DNA from: Pholiota molesta
Taxonomy: Eukaryota > Basidiomycota > Agaricomycetes > Agaricales > Strophariaceae
DNA: 64,000 nt
Direction: 5' to 3'
NCBI GenBank assembly: GCA_014925825.1
Contig: JACGCK010000004.1
Location: 1,054,001 to 1,118,000 of the forward strand
Shown piece by piece: positions 35,091 through 45,124 of the stretch. Below the pieces are notes generated by a model. That model did not search any database, was not told the DNA's origin, and worked only from the letters and a program-made list of their open reading frames with translations. The translations under genes were made by a program, and so were the position numbers. Each line of letters opens with the position of its first letter. Position 1 is the first letter of the stretch.

Positions 35091-36288
35091 GCTCGTTGGC
35101 AGCCTGTATCGAGAGTCGAGAACCGGGATCGATGGCCGCGCAATCAAAATCTGCGCATGCTTCTGCACTTGGCAACATCTTAATGAGAGATCCTAGATTA
35201 GAGTTTTGAGGCGTGGGTCTTTTGTTATACATTATGTACCGATCCATCTTTATTATTTCGTGTTCGTGGTGTATTTTTCTTGGATCTTGCTCCTTTGCTT
35301 CACCGCCGGCATCTTATTCTTTTCTTCCCTTTTTCACTTGTTATTTTTTTAATCTATTCCTATGCTTTGCTCTATCTCCATCCCCCTATTCCCCCATCTG
35401 CATACACATACCCCAGACAACATACATGTACCACTTCCCCGCACGCACATTTCTCGCCCACATCACTCACTGTGTGTACGATATGATACGTATACCCTAT
35501 GTATCCGGTATTACTGTAATGCACATCCCTATGTACCATTTGCACATACCCTAACGACTTGCGTCTTTTTGTTTTTTGTTTAAGCTGTCTACAAACCTGT
35601 TCGCTTCCTCGTTCAAAGTTAACTTAATCGTGTGCATGAGCGTCTAGCGATGCACGGTCGCTTCTTGCCTCAGGCTGCTGCATGTTGGCTGTATGAATTC
35701 GGGATCTGGGGAGGTCCGCAGGTCTACAGGATTGACTGACATAGTACCGGTGACCATCCAGATTTAGAGCAACACGGAGAACGGTCAAAGTAGGACACGA
35801 TCCAGTTGAACAGTTTTAACTTGACCACCACAGTGAGGACTCCGACCAGAGAGAAGAGCGATCGATAACACGCAGACACAGACACCGATCGGTATGGTAA
35901 ACGCATGTCTGAACTAGTTCGCAAACACATGGATGTTCCTCCATTGGCTCTCAAGTCAGCACGAACCTATAGTGAATGTAATCTGGAAGACTGGAGTTGT
36001 TGATTGTAAACTTGAAGCGCTTGATAGAAATGAACAGATCAGTAACGTTGTATGCCCATTTGTACAGAATTTACGTCGGCTCTGAATTTGACAGCGGAAG
36101 CGAGCTCTGATATCACCATGCGAAGTCAACGTTTTTTGAAGATACTCGATCATAGTCCTTATCGGGGCGCCCAGGGCGCTACTCGACTCTCAGATCTCAT
36201 TCTCTGTATTAGTTAAAGCTCGCATCGAGTATCTAATTGGTCATTCCGAGTAAAATAAGTCTCCGGAGCTTTACAATATCGACATCAT
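35091..36288. other. Intergenic 1.2 kb, no gene recognised
   Basis: T-rich 3' flank of the preceding gene followed by AT-balanced unique sequence. No RNA gene or repeat was supported. Confidence 0.45.
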
Positions 36289-36301
36289 CAATTAAGCGCC
36301 C
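36289..36301 (+). promoter_or_regulatory. CAATTAAGCGCCC-type motif upstream of membrane-protein copy 1
   Basis: CAATTAAGCGCCC lies 332 bp before the start codon of copy 1. The same core occurs at a similar distance upstream of copies 2 (38191) and 3 (40179, CGATTAAGCGCC), and in a weaker form, AACAAGCGCC (62970), before copy 4. Conserved position suggests a regulatory site, although shared ancestry of the flanks is an alternative. Confidence 0.5.
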
Positions 36302-36620
36302 AGGGGTTGAAGCTATCGCCAAATACTTCGGCAAATTTCATAGAACATATCCACTAGCTCCAAGCTTGGGTTCTGCAGGTCAGTAGACCATTCGTATATC
36401 CTAAATTCTTCAGTCTATCGCCATGAGGAAGCCTCATTGAAGAGACGGCGCAAGGCATTTGCGTGCTGTTAACAGCCTTGATTCAGAGTTGGGCGGGCTA
36501 GATATTTAAAACTGGCCACTTTTTCGTTGGCCTCAACATTTCGGCTGTCTCATAGATTTCCGTCCACATTCCATTGCATCCGCCTGCTTTCGACCATATC
36601 AATTCCAGTACACCGCTACA

Positions 36621-37355
36621 ATGAAGGGACTCACTCCCCCTGCTCGTATGGAAGGTATGTACTAATTCAAGAGAACTACTTCACTGGCACGCGCTTGGTT
36701 TGAGTTCTAATTTGTGTTATTTATAGAAAGCCTTCCTCGCACCGTTGAAGCTATCAGAGCTGGATGGCAGCAAACTTCCCAAGGGGGTGCAGTTGTCGTG
36801 AGTTTCCTTCGTATCTTGATTGGATGGGCTAATAAGTGTAACGATCTTCAGTCAGGCCTTTTAGCCTCTACAGCCGCGGCGCTATTTAACTACATTCGTG
36901 ATCCCAAAAATTATGACAAACATCCACATTCCAAAAACGCAGTCGTTGCACTATGCTACGGCGCACTGTTTTTCAATATTGGGGCTACAATCAGTGCCTT
37001 TATAATCATTGATAAATTGGGATCGTTAACTTTCGTATACGCCCGTCGAAATCCAATCACTATCGGCACTTTTGCGGCTACGGAGACAGCCATCTTAGAG
37101 CATTATGGCGCAGGAAATATATGGAAATATATCCTATGGCATTGTGAGTCTATCCCCGACTCGAACCTACGTTTTTAACTGCGTTGTTTCTGACCGAGAC
37201 GACGGGGATTATTTGCTTTAGGGGTGATCTGCTTCTACAGCGGAGCAGTATGCCTTGCGGCCCTCCTTTTGACATTCATCTGGCTTGAAGAGTTACACTG
37301 GATTGGGATCTTGATGTCTCTCCTCGCCATGTTTGCGCTCATACCCCTTTGCTGA
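36621..37355 (+). CDS. Four-helix membrane protein family, copy 1
   Basis: Model join(36621..36654,36727..36797,36852..37143,37222..37355), 176 residues as read. All four copies in the window share the same exon plan: a short exon 1, a 71-nt exon 2 (…VEAIRAGWQQTSQGGAVV), a ~300-nt exon 3 and a final exon starting with the second base of a Trp codon. Hydrophobic stretches lie at GGAVVSGLLASTAAALF, VVALCYGALFFNIGATISAFIII, VICFYSGAVCLAALLLTFIW and WIGILMSLLAMFALI, so four membrane helices are likely. The family is not recognised. The stop at 37353-37355 follows a CCCC run; one frame over, about 44 further codons stay open, with an acidic, Ser-rich tail containing KPLLL, so the stop may be a frameshift artefact. 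Confidence 0.72.
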
Positions 37356-38514
37356 TTACCATATTCGCGGGAGGTTCTGGAGGCAGTGCAGACCCAGACA
37401 AGGAGTCAGGCAATTCGGAACAGAAGCCACTTTTGCTGGTGCCCACAGCCACACCCGCTTCTAGCCAACCGAGTATAGTCCAATAGATAACGGTAATTAG
37501 ACTATCTTGTTGATGAGCGTGGATTATTCTAATGATTTCTAGATCAGTATTGCAGCATCTATATTTATTTCTTGAAGGCATCAGCGTTCAAAAGCGTCGA
37601 AGAGCACGGTTATTACAAGTAACACAGATTCAAGCGCAATACCCCGACCCGACTATATTTCAGAAGTCAGAATATTCTTCCGTAATTCTTTCAGATTTTT
37701 CAATACATTTATGTGCATGTGCTACCCTCGAATGCTTTTGGATTACCCAAAGGCCGATCGCATCTGACATAGGACTCGTAATTCAGTAATGTTCGTAAAG
37801 TCACTGTACTAGTAGAGTCCGTCGCGAGGCTGCACACCCGTGGCCACGTGGTTAACGCGATGAGGTAGGTATGAAAGGCGAAGGCCACATGCCCCAGCTG
37901 GCACATACCCAGACACACAGATCAGAAAAAAATGCCGCTGGTACCTATCCAGGAGTGTCTTAGACTCGCCGCGAGTCGAGCGTACTTAAATGCAAGTGTA
38001 AATTAGAGGAACAAACGAAGACAATGGTATGAATGGGGTGCAGATGGGTCTTGTATCAGGTGTGAACGAAAGACGTATGCTTACACAAGGCAGATGTGCA
38101 CTGTACATGTGGGTTGCAGGTGTGCAAAGCTGCTGCAATGTTCATTGCAATCGCACCCATGGAACGTTGTGATGGGATTAACATTGGCATCAATTAAGCG
38201 CCCATCCCCTACAACACCCGCTTTTCAATAGAGCTGGGTTATTGGTCATTGGCCGTATGATAGAGTAATAGTCGGGCACTCTACTGTGCACCCATTTCGC
38301 TCAAACTCAAGAAAAATTCACATGTTTGTTACAATGCGGATGCCTCGCAACAAGATCATGAGGATCCCACTGGCATTGTGTTATAACAGTCGGCTTGAAG
38401 TCTGAAGTCATAACTGCTAACTGCCAAGCTTTTCTCCAGCTCCGACAACCTCTTTCTTCTTATAATCCAGTAAAACACTTCCAGATCTTCATCTCATACA
38501 TTGGATACCTTGCA
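37356..38514. other. Spacer between membrane-protein copies 1 and 2
   Basis: Contains a block (about 37788-37866, GTTCGTAAAGTCACTGTA…GAGTCCGTCGCG…GGCCACG) that recurs at about 39799-39860, 2.01 kb away. This shows that the tandem unit includes flanking DNA, not only the gene. The CAATTAAGCGCCC motif of copy 2 is at 38191-38203. Confidence 0.7.
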
Positions 38515-39321
38515 ATGACCACACGAGCAGCTAGTATGCATGGTACGTGTAAATTTTGATTAGCAGGCGCAGGCTATCGGCAGCGCTTTGAAGTTCTTGT
38601 TTACGAGGTCTAGGATTTTGAATCTAAAGCGTTTTTTCTTCTTCTCATAGTGGAACTTCCTCCGACTGTGAAAGCCGTCAGAGATGGGTGGCAACTTACA
38701 ACTCAAGGAGGTGCAGTTGTTGTGAGTGTCTCTCTTATCTTATAAATTTTCATATTTCGTGCCAGTAAACAAATTTATAATATCAAATGATAGTCAGCCC
38801 TTCTAGCAGGTGTAGCAGCGCAGTTATTGAGCTACTTTCGTACTCCTGGTACTTACACCAACCCGCCAACGCCCCAAGGCGCCATAGATGCAATCCTGGC
38901 ACTATGCTATTGCGCACTCCTCTTAAACATTGGGGCAACAATCAGTGCCTTTATAATCCTAGATAGGCTGGGATCGCTGGCCCTCTTATACGCTCGAGAA
39001 AACCCGCAGCATAGCGCAAAATTCGGAGGAACAGAGATACAAATATTAAAGCACTATGGTCCTGGTCCAAAATGGAGACTGATTATATGGCATTGTGAGT
39101 TCAATCAAATTAAAGATGCTAGGCATTCCCAGTAGTCATGCTAAACCAATAACCGACGGGACATAACCTTAGGGTTAATTTGCTTCTATAGCGGCACGGC
39201 ATGCCTCGCATTTCTTCTTATAATATTTATCTGGCTACAAGAAAAATATTGGATTGGGGTCATTACGTCTCTTGCCTGTGGATTTGTTCTTATGCCTATT
39301 ATCTGCCTAGTTATTTTTTAA
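38515..39321 (+). CDS. Four-helix membrane protein family, copy 2
   Basis: Model join(38515..38542,38651..38721,38794..39094,39173..39321), 182 residues. It begins MTTRAASMHV, then ELPPTVKAVRDGWQLTTQGGAVV and the family core SALLAGVAAQLLSYFR…ALCYCALLLNIGATISAFIILDRLGSLALLYAREN. The last exon (WLICFYSGTACLAFLLIIFIW…) ends in a short hydrophobic tail, LMPIICLVIF. Four predicted membrane helices; the loop between helices 2 and 3 holds a conserved G-T-E-x-Q-I-L-K-H-Y-G-x-G pattern. No signal peptide. Function unknown. Confidence 0.72.
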
Positions 39322-40573
39322 ATAGTGCCGACCATATTTGTTGAGTGGCCACAGTCTACTAGTATATATTTGTTTGTGTGCTTTTTTCTCTCAAAAATCT
39401 AACTGTTGGAACATAAAGTTGTATGCTTAATTACTATTACTATACATAGCGCCGTTGCATGATTCATGTTGTGGAAGAACTTTAATTTGGTATTAGTGAA
39501 TCACGATACTTACTACTCTAAGTTATGTGAGGGGGTATACAAGGCACTATCATTGTAAGGACAAAAAGATTGAGTATGAAGACACCTTGAGCAGAACGTG
39601 CACGAGTAGTAGGTGCGAACCTGTGTTGGATGCAGCAGAATTCACAAAACCTAATTTGGGAATGCGCTGCCCAAACGCGGAATGATTCGCACGCCAGAAC
39701 AATACGGTCGCATTAGGGCTGGCTCACACCTACCACTGCGGTTGCTAGTGCATTAGAAAGTGAAGTAATAACTAAACACTCAGAGCTACATTTATATTGT
39801 TCGTAAAGTCAGTGTAGCATCTAGAGTCCGTCGCGTCGCACACCCGGCCACGAGGTTTAGGTAACGAAGGGTGAACCGCATGCCGGCGCTGTACGCATCA
39901 AGAATATGCACAGTGCCATTGCTTCCGACTTATTGATACTTAGGCCCAGGCTGGCACCACAGGAGGGCATAGGGCATGGGGGGCATGGAAGCACGCGCTT
40001 TCCACGCTTACTTAGCTGAAGCAGCGTCCATCCCACCCCGCATGGTCACGCCAGCATCAATGAGCCACACTAGTGTAATAAGTAGCTTCAGATGTTCTTG
40101 TCCAAGTAGCAAATTGTGTATTGGAAGCAAAGTACTACTTCTGTAGGGAGGCAAACTTTAAGTTTCATAGATAGCCATCGATTAAGCGCCGATGTGTGAA
40201 CAGTGATTTATTGGCGCCGGGAACTGAAAGATAAATACACGGTTATGCCCACCTGTTGTAACAAACCTCCGGCTGTATCCAGGCATAAATCTGGCATCAT
40301 TTAAGACTATAGTCTACAGTCCTCGAAGCTCAAGGCCTACTCGGGTTTGTCGTCATGCTGATATTTACATTAAAAGAAGAGCGCTCTAGGCAATCGCATC
40401 GAGGCAATACCCTGCAATACCGACTTTCTTCAGAAATGAGTCAAAGTCAGAGTGGCTATAACTAGAGATTTTTTTATTTGAATCAGGTAACGACTGTCGT
40501 CTTATAGCTAACAGATAAAGTTTCGAACCCTCTATCTCACCTCGTCGACTGATAATCGAAAACTTCACTTGCG
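39322..40573. other. Spacer between membrane-protein copies 2 and 3
   Basis: Holds the repeat block at about 39799-39860 shared with 37788-37866, and the CGATTAAGCGCC motif at 40179-40190, about 394 bp before the copy 3 start. No other gene seen. Confidence 0.6.
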
Positions 40574-41400
40574 ATGGCCACCCGAGCAGCTCGTATGGAA
40601 GGTACGTGTTGCATTGAGCATACCCGGACCTGCAGCATGTCCACTGGCGGCCGGTTTAACCTATGACATATAATATCTAAAACACGATATTTTATTCGAT
40701 AGAGAAACTTCCGGCCACGGTCGAAGCTATCAAAGATGGATGGCAACTTACATCTCAAGGGGGCTTAGCTGTAGTGAGTATCTCTCTCAATCTTTATTTG
40801 TGTCATTCAGACCTCGCATATTTAACATATTGGGACGAGCTAATAGTTTATTAACTCTAGTCAGGTCTTTTGGCAGTGGTTTCCGCACAGTTATTAACCT
40901 ACTTCCGCGATCCCGCTACATACGATAGGCGATCGACACCCCAAGGCGCTCGAGATGCAGTTCTTGCGCTCAACTATTGTGCACTGCTTCTAAATATCGG
41001 AGCGACAATTAGCGCCTTTATAATCCTGGATAGAATGGGGTCGTTGACCCTCTTATTTGCATGTAAGGAGTCGCAACCGACAATCGGCGCGTTTGCGGGT
41101 ACCGAGATGCAAATATTAAGACACTATGGTGCAGGACCAAGATGGAAGTTTATTATATGGCATTGTAAGTTTATTTCGTCATCATTACCCGACAGCTTCA
41201 GCTATTTGAGGTGCATCTTGAGCTGACTAGGATACTGGCATATTGTTTTAGGGTTGATTTGCTTCTATGGTGGTATAACATGTCTTGTATTTCTCCTTGT
41301 GACATTTATCTGGCTTCAAGAGGTATCTTGGATTGGCATCATTACGTCTCTTATCAGTGGATTCGCCCTCGTACCCAGCTGGCTAATGATGCTTGTATAG
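40574..41400 (+). CDS. Four-helix membrane protein family, copy 3
   Basis: Model join(40574..40601,40703..40773,40861..41164,41252..41400), 183 residues. It begins MATRAARMEEKLPATVEAIK, then DGWQLTSQGGLAV and the core SGLLAVVSAQLLTYFR…ALNYCALLLNIGATISAFIILDRMGSLTLLFACKE. The loop has GTEMQILRHYGAG; the last exon ends VPSWLMMLV. Exon phases are identical to the other copies. The DDE transposon is inserted about 500 bp downstream, so it may have ended or separated the array. Confidence 0.72.
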
Positions 41401-41904
41401 TATCTAAGATAAATTGTATACTTTTCTATTACCATTACCACCGCACCAATCATTTTGTACAAGAATTCCAATATTACACCAGCCTAGATGCCGTGTCTGA
41501 ATCATGTGTTGCAGTAAAAGCGGCCCCCTGCGAGAAGAGACGTTAGGCAATGAGGCCCGTAGGAGGGGTGAATTAAAGTAGAGAGGAGGCGAAGCAAGAG
41601 TGCGAAACTGAAATCAGTGCAGAAAATAGAAAGTGCCGTGATTCGGTGCACACTCAGGCGCACTCCGGAGCGCGTACACATGACGATAATGTTAATCCCA
41701 TTACTTACACTCTGAAAATCATGATGCTCAGGCTGTAAAGCTTGGAGCCGTGGTCAAAGAAAGCCAAGTCAAACGGGATATTTGCGTTTTCAGAACGGGT
41801 GCGATGGTCGGAGCGAGCCGACAACACTGCACCACCGCAGTCTGTGGAAATACTGCAGACTAGCGGCTGTCTACTTGCGCCACCAAAAAGAAAAGAGAAA
41901 CGCA
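41401..41904. other. Spacer between membrane-protein copy 3 and the transposon
   Basis: About 500 bp with no supported gene. The minus-strand open frame here runs across the transposon edge and is not considered coding. Confidence 0.5.
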
Positions 41905-41906
41905 TA

Positions 41907-41942
41907 AGGTAGCTGTCGTCCACATACTGCGAAGCTCACGTG
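41907..41942 (+). repeat. Left terminal inverted repeat
   Basis: A 36-bp sequence starting AGGTAGCTGTCG and ending AGCTCACGTG. It is the exact reverse complement of 44919..44954. Confidence 0.92.
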
Positions 41943-42210
41943 CACATTGTGACATCGTCCAGATTTAGAAGGCACGCGTTAATTTAGAACAAAGGCGCGT
42001 TAAACGCGCTCCCTCCCATGATGATAACATATTTGGTCAATAGAAGCCGTTTTATATAAAAAGAGTTGCCCAGAAACGCGTCCCACCGTGCATTTATTTA
42101 GAGACTCAATGCCTGACTGCCAAAATAAGTTATTACACGTTGAGATAAAACAGATAAGCTCTTCGACGCCATCTAAGCTCATTCTACACATTCCTTCTGA
42201 TACTCGCACA

Positions 42211-44635
42211 ATGCCTGGGCGAAAGAGAAAGGCTACGATTGCTCGTCAAGCTAATTTGGCAACTGCGAGAGCATCACTTTCAGTCAAACGCCAGAGATCT
42301 CAGACGCTGTTGGCTTCCGAATCATCAGATAATGATGATAACGATGATAATGTACGTTCTACCAATCTCGCAAAATAATCACTACATAGTATATTAGATG
42401 GGCAATGCAAGTGGACAGGAAGAGATCGGAAATGAACATCAAGCAGCTGCAGAAAACATTGATGAAGCAAATGCTTCGGATATTGCAACTAGCTTTCAGC
42501 ATACTTTTCGCGTCAAGATAGACGAAGGAGCACTTGCCACAGGATCATTTATCGAATCAGCATTTATTGAATGGACCATCGTCACCAATCCTACAGATAT
42601 TGACGGACCTGCCAACACTCAAGATGATGCTGCATCTACGGCTCTTAATCACAGCGAGGATGAGGAACCTTGTGGATTAGAGATTGAAGAAGATGAAGGG
42701 CCAGATACAATCGATAATGTACATGAGAGCGGTAGAGCTGTGGAGGGAGAAGCCGCGGAACCACCTATTCAACTTCCAAACATCCAAACGACCTCTAATG
42801 CGACACAATCCGAGCCTGGTCATCTTAAAGGATATGAATACACAGAATTTATTCCTATTCCACCAAAGCGCACCTTGCCGGGCCACATTCATATGGTTCC
42901 TACCCAATCCGAAGCTCTCCAGGCAGCGAAAGACTTAAACAAAATCCTTCATCCACAGCGCGACACGGGACGAGGGTATAAAGACCCAGATCTTGATCTA
43001 TGGCGCCGTGCACGCCTGGAGGGAATGCTTTCCATGTTAAATATGTTCACCAATCCGGAATCGCGCACATACGACGAATGGGGAGCCTCTGCTTGTCAAA
43101 CCGCAATCGGAATGGGCCGTGGAACACACTGTGCACGAAGACTCTGCGAGCTTAATCGCGCTTTTCTCACTGATCGAGAGGTCCTTCCCGTTAATCCGTA
43201 CGGTGATTGGAACGAGTCTCTTTTGGTCAATGAAAATATAGTGAACGAGCTCAGCATTTACCTTCTATCCCTCGGGAATGAGATTTCTGCTCAGAAACTC
43301 ATGGATTATCTTCACCGACCCGACGTCAAGGAGAAGTATGGAATCGAGCGGGATATCAGCCACAAAACGGCCTGTCGCTATCTCCAAGCACTCGGATATC
43401 GCTATCAATCTACGCCCAAGGGTCAATATGTCGACGGACATGAACGCGAGGATGTGGTAGCTTATCGGGAACAAGTCTTCCTTCCACAATGGAAGAAATT
43501 CTTAAATCGGATGGCAACATGGGATAAAGATCTCAAGGAGACTCTGCCGCCGGGGAGACGAGTCATTGCCTGGTTCCATGATGAATCAGTATTCTACGCG
43601 CATGATCGACGTAAAAAAGGATGGTACCACAAGGACGCAAGTGCTAAACCGTACGCAAAAGGCGAAGGTGCTTCACTGATGATTGCCCACTTCGTCTCGG
43701 CAGACTTTGGTTGGCTCACCTCTCCCGATGGAAAAGAGTCCGCGATACGCCTCTTCAAGCCAGGGAAAAATCGCGATGGCTATTTCTCAAATGACGACAT
43801 CACTGAGCAAGCCAACCAGGCGATCGACATTCTAATGAAGTATTATCCTGAATATGACCACATTCTTATTTACGACAACGCCACTACACACCTAAAGCGC
43901 GCCGATGATGCACTCTCTGCTCGGAAGATGCCTAAATCGATCCCAAAGTCAGGTGCCAACTGGGGAGTTGAAGTCGCGAAACGCAATCCTATGACAGGAA
44001 AGGTTCTGCGTCGTCCAGATGGATCCGCTGAAAAAACGAAGATCTTGATGCGAGATGGACGCCTGCCTAATGGTGATCCTCAGCCACTGTACTTCTCAAT
44101 GGATCACCCGAACGAGAACTTACGAGGAAAATTCAAAGGGATGGCCATCCTGCTACAGGAACGAGGATTCGGCGACATGTCAAAGGTGCCCGCAGAGTGC
44201 AAAAGCTTTAAATGCGCACCTGGAGCAACAAGATGCTGCTGCCGACGTATGCTCTATAATCAACCGGACTTCGCGGAGGTAGAATCATTGCTTGAAACCA
44301 ACTGTCGTTCCCGAGGTGTTGACGTTGTCTTCCTTCCAAAGTTCCACTGTGAACTGAACTGCATCGAGCAATGCTGGGGACGGGCAAAAAGTGTATATAG
44401 GACTTACCCACCATCCTCGCGCGAAGACGATCTCAAAGCCAACACACTCAACTCACTCCAGAGCATTCCGATCCCAATGATAAGGAGGTTTGCTACACGA
44501 TCTCGCCGGTTCATGGATGCCTATGATCGAGGACTAAATGGTGTACAAGCTGCATGGGCTGCACGGAAGTACAGAGGTCATCGAGTGTTGCCTGAGAATA
44601 TCATGGAGGAGTTGGAGAAAGAGGGGATCGTTTAG
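42211..44635 (+). CDS. DDE-superfamily transposase (Tc1/mariner-IS630-like)
   Basis: Model join(42211..42351,42398..44635), 792 residues. The N-terminus is basic (MPGRKRKATIARQ) with an acidic Ser/Asp run, then Glu-rich sequence. A helix-turn-helix-like region (INELS…ISHKTACRYLQALGYRYQST) precedes the catalytic core. WFHDESVFYAHDRRKKGW supplies the first Asp; HILIYDNATTHLKR, the second; FLPKFHCELNCIEQCWGRAK, the Glu. A Cys cluster (CKSFKCAPGATRCCCRR) sits between the second Asp and the Glu, as in the many Agaricomycete relatives usually annotated only as hypothetical. The end (RRFATRSRRFMDAYDRG…KYRGHRVLP) is also family-typical. It cuts and inserts the element whose ends flank it. Confidence 0.9.
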
Positions 44636-44918
44636 CTACTCGGAGTACTCATTTCCCATCTTTTTCCGCGGAGTCGAAGCAATCTTAATCATTTCTTTGA
44701 CATCCGTGTGCGTTTTGGAAGACTGATTGACATTCCGCGTGTAGGATTTCAAGATCGGCTATTCCGATAAGCCCAAAATTTCTCATGAACAACAATGATG
44801 TCAAAACGATTAATTGCTATTGAACCGATTCTTGAGATGTACTCTAGATTTGAAGATATTGACTATTCTATGGAGACTTTCCTGATATATTCTTAGCCCA
44901 TGTCACAGCGAGTAACAA

Positions 44919-44954
44919 CACGTGAGCTTCGCAGTATGTGGACGACAGCTACCT
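44919..44954 (-). repeat. Right terminal inverted repeat
   Basis: Exact reverse complement of 41907..41942, ending AGCTACCT and followed by the TA target duplication. Confidence 0.92.
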
Positions 44955-45124
44955 TATGTAGAATGGTAACAAGGTATATAGTCCATAGAGCATAAGTAAG
45001 ATATCTAATCCAGCACCATCCAGGATCAAGTAAGTGTTCAGTCCATAATATAGCATGCCGCATAAAGAAAGAAGAAGCGGCGAGCACAGCTCAACCAAAC
45101 GTACTCCGTAGTCAAATAAAGCCC

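Larger units (their letters stand above)
41907..44954 (+). mobile_element. DDE transposon, 3048 bp, perfect 36-bp terminal inverted repeats
   Basis: The left end (41907..41942, AGGTAGCTGTCGTCCACATA…) is the exact reverse complement of the right end (44919..44954). Both are flanked by TA (41905-41906 and 44955-44956), the target duplication typical of Tc1/mariner-related elements. The matching CA/TG one step further out extends the palindrome to 40 bp and may be chance. The element holds one intact two-exon transposase gene. Perfect ends and an open transposase point to recent insertion and possible activity. Confidence 0.9.
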
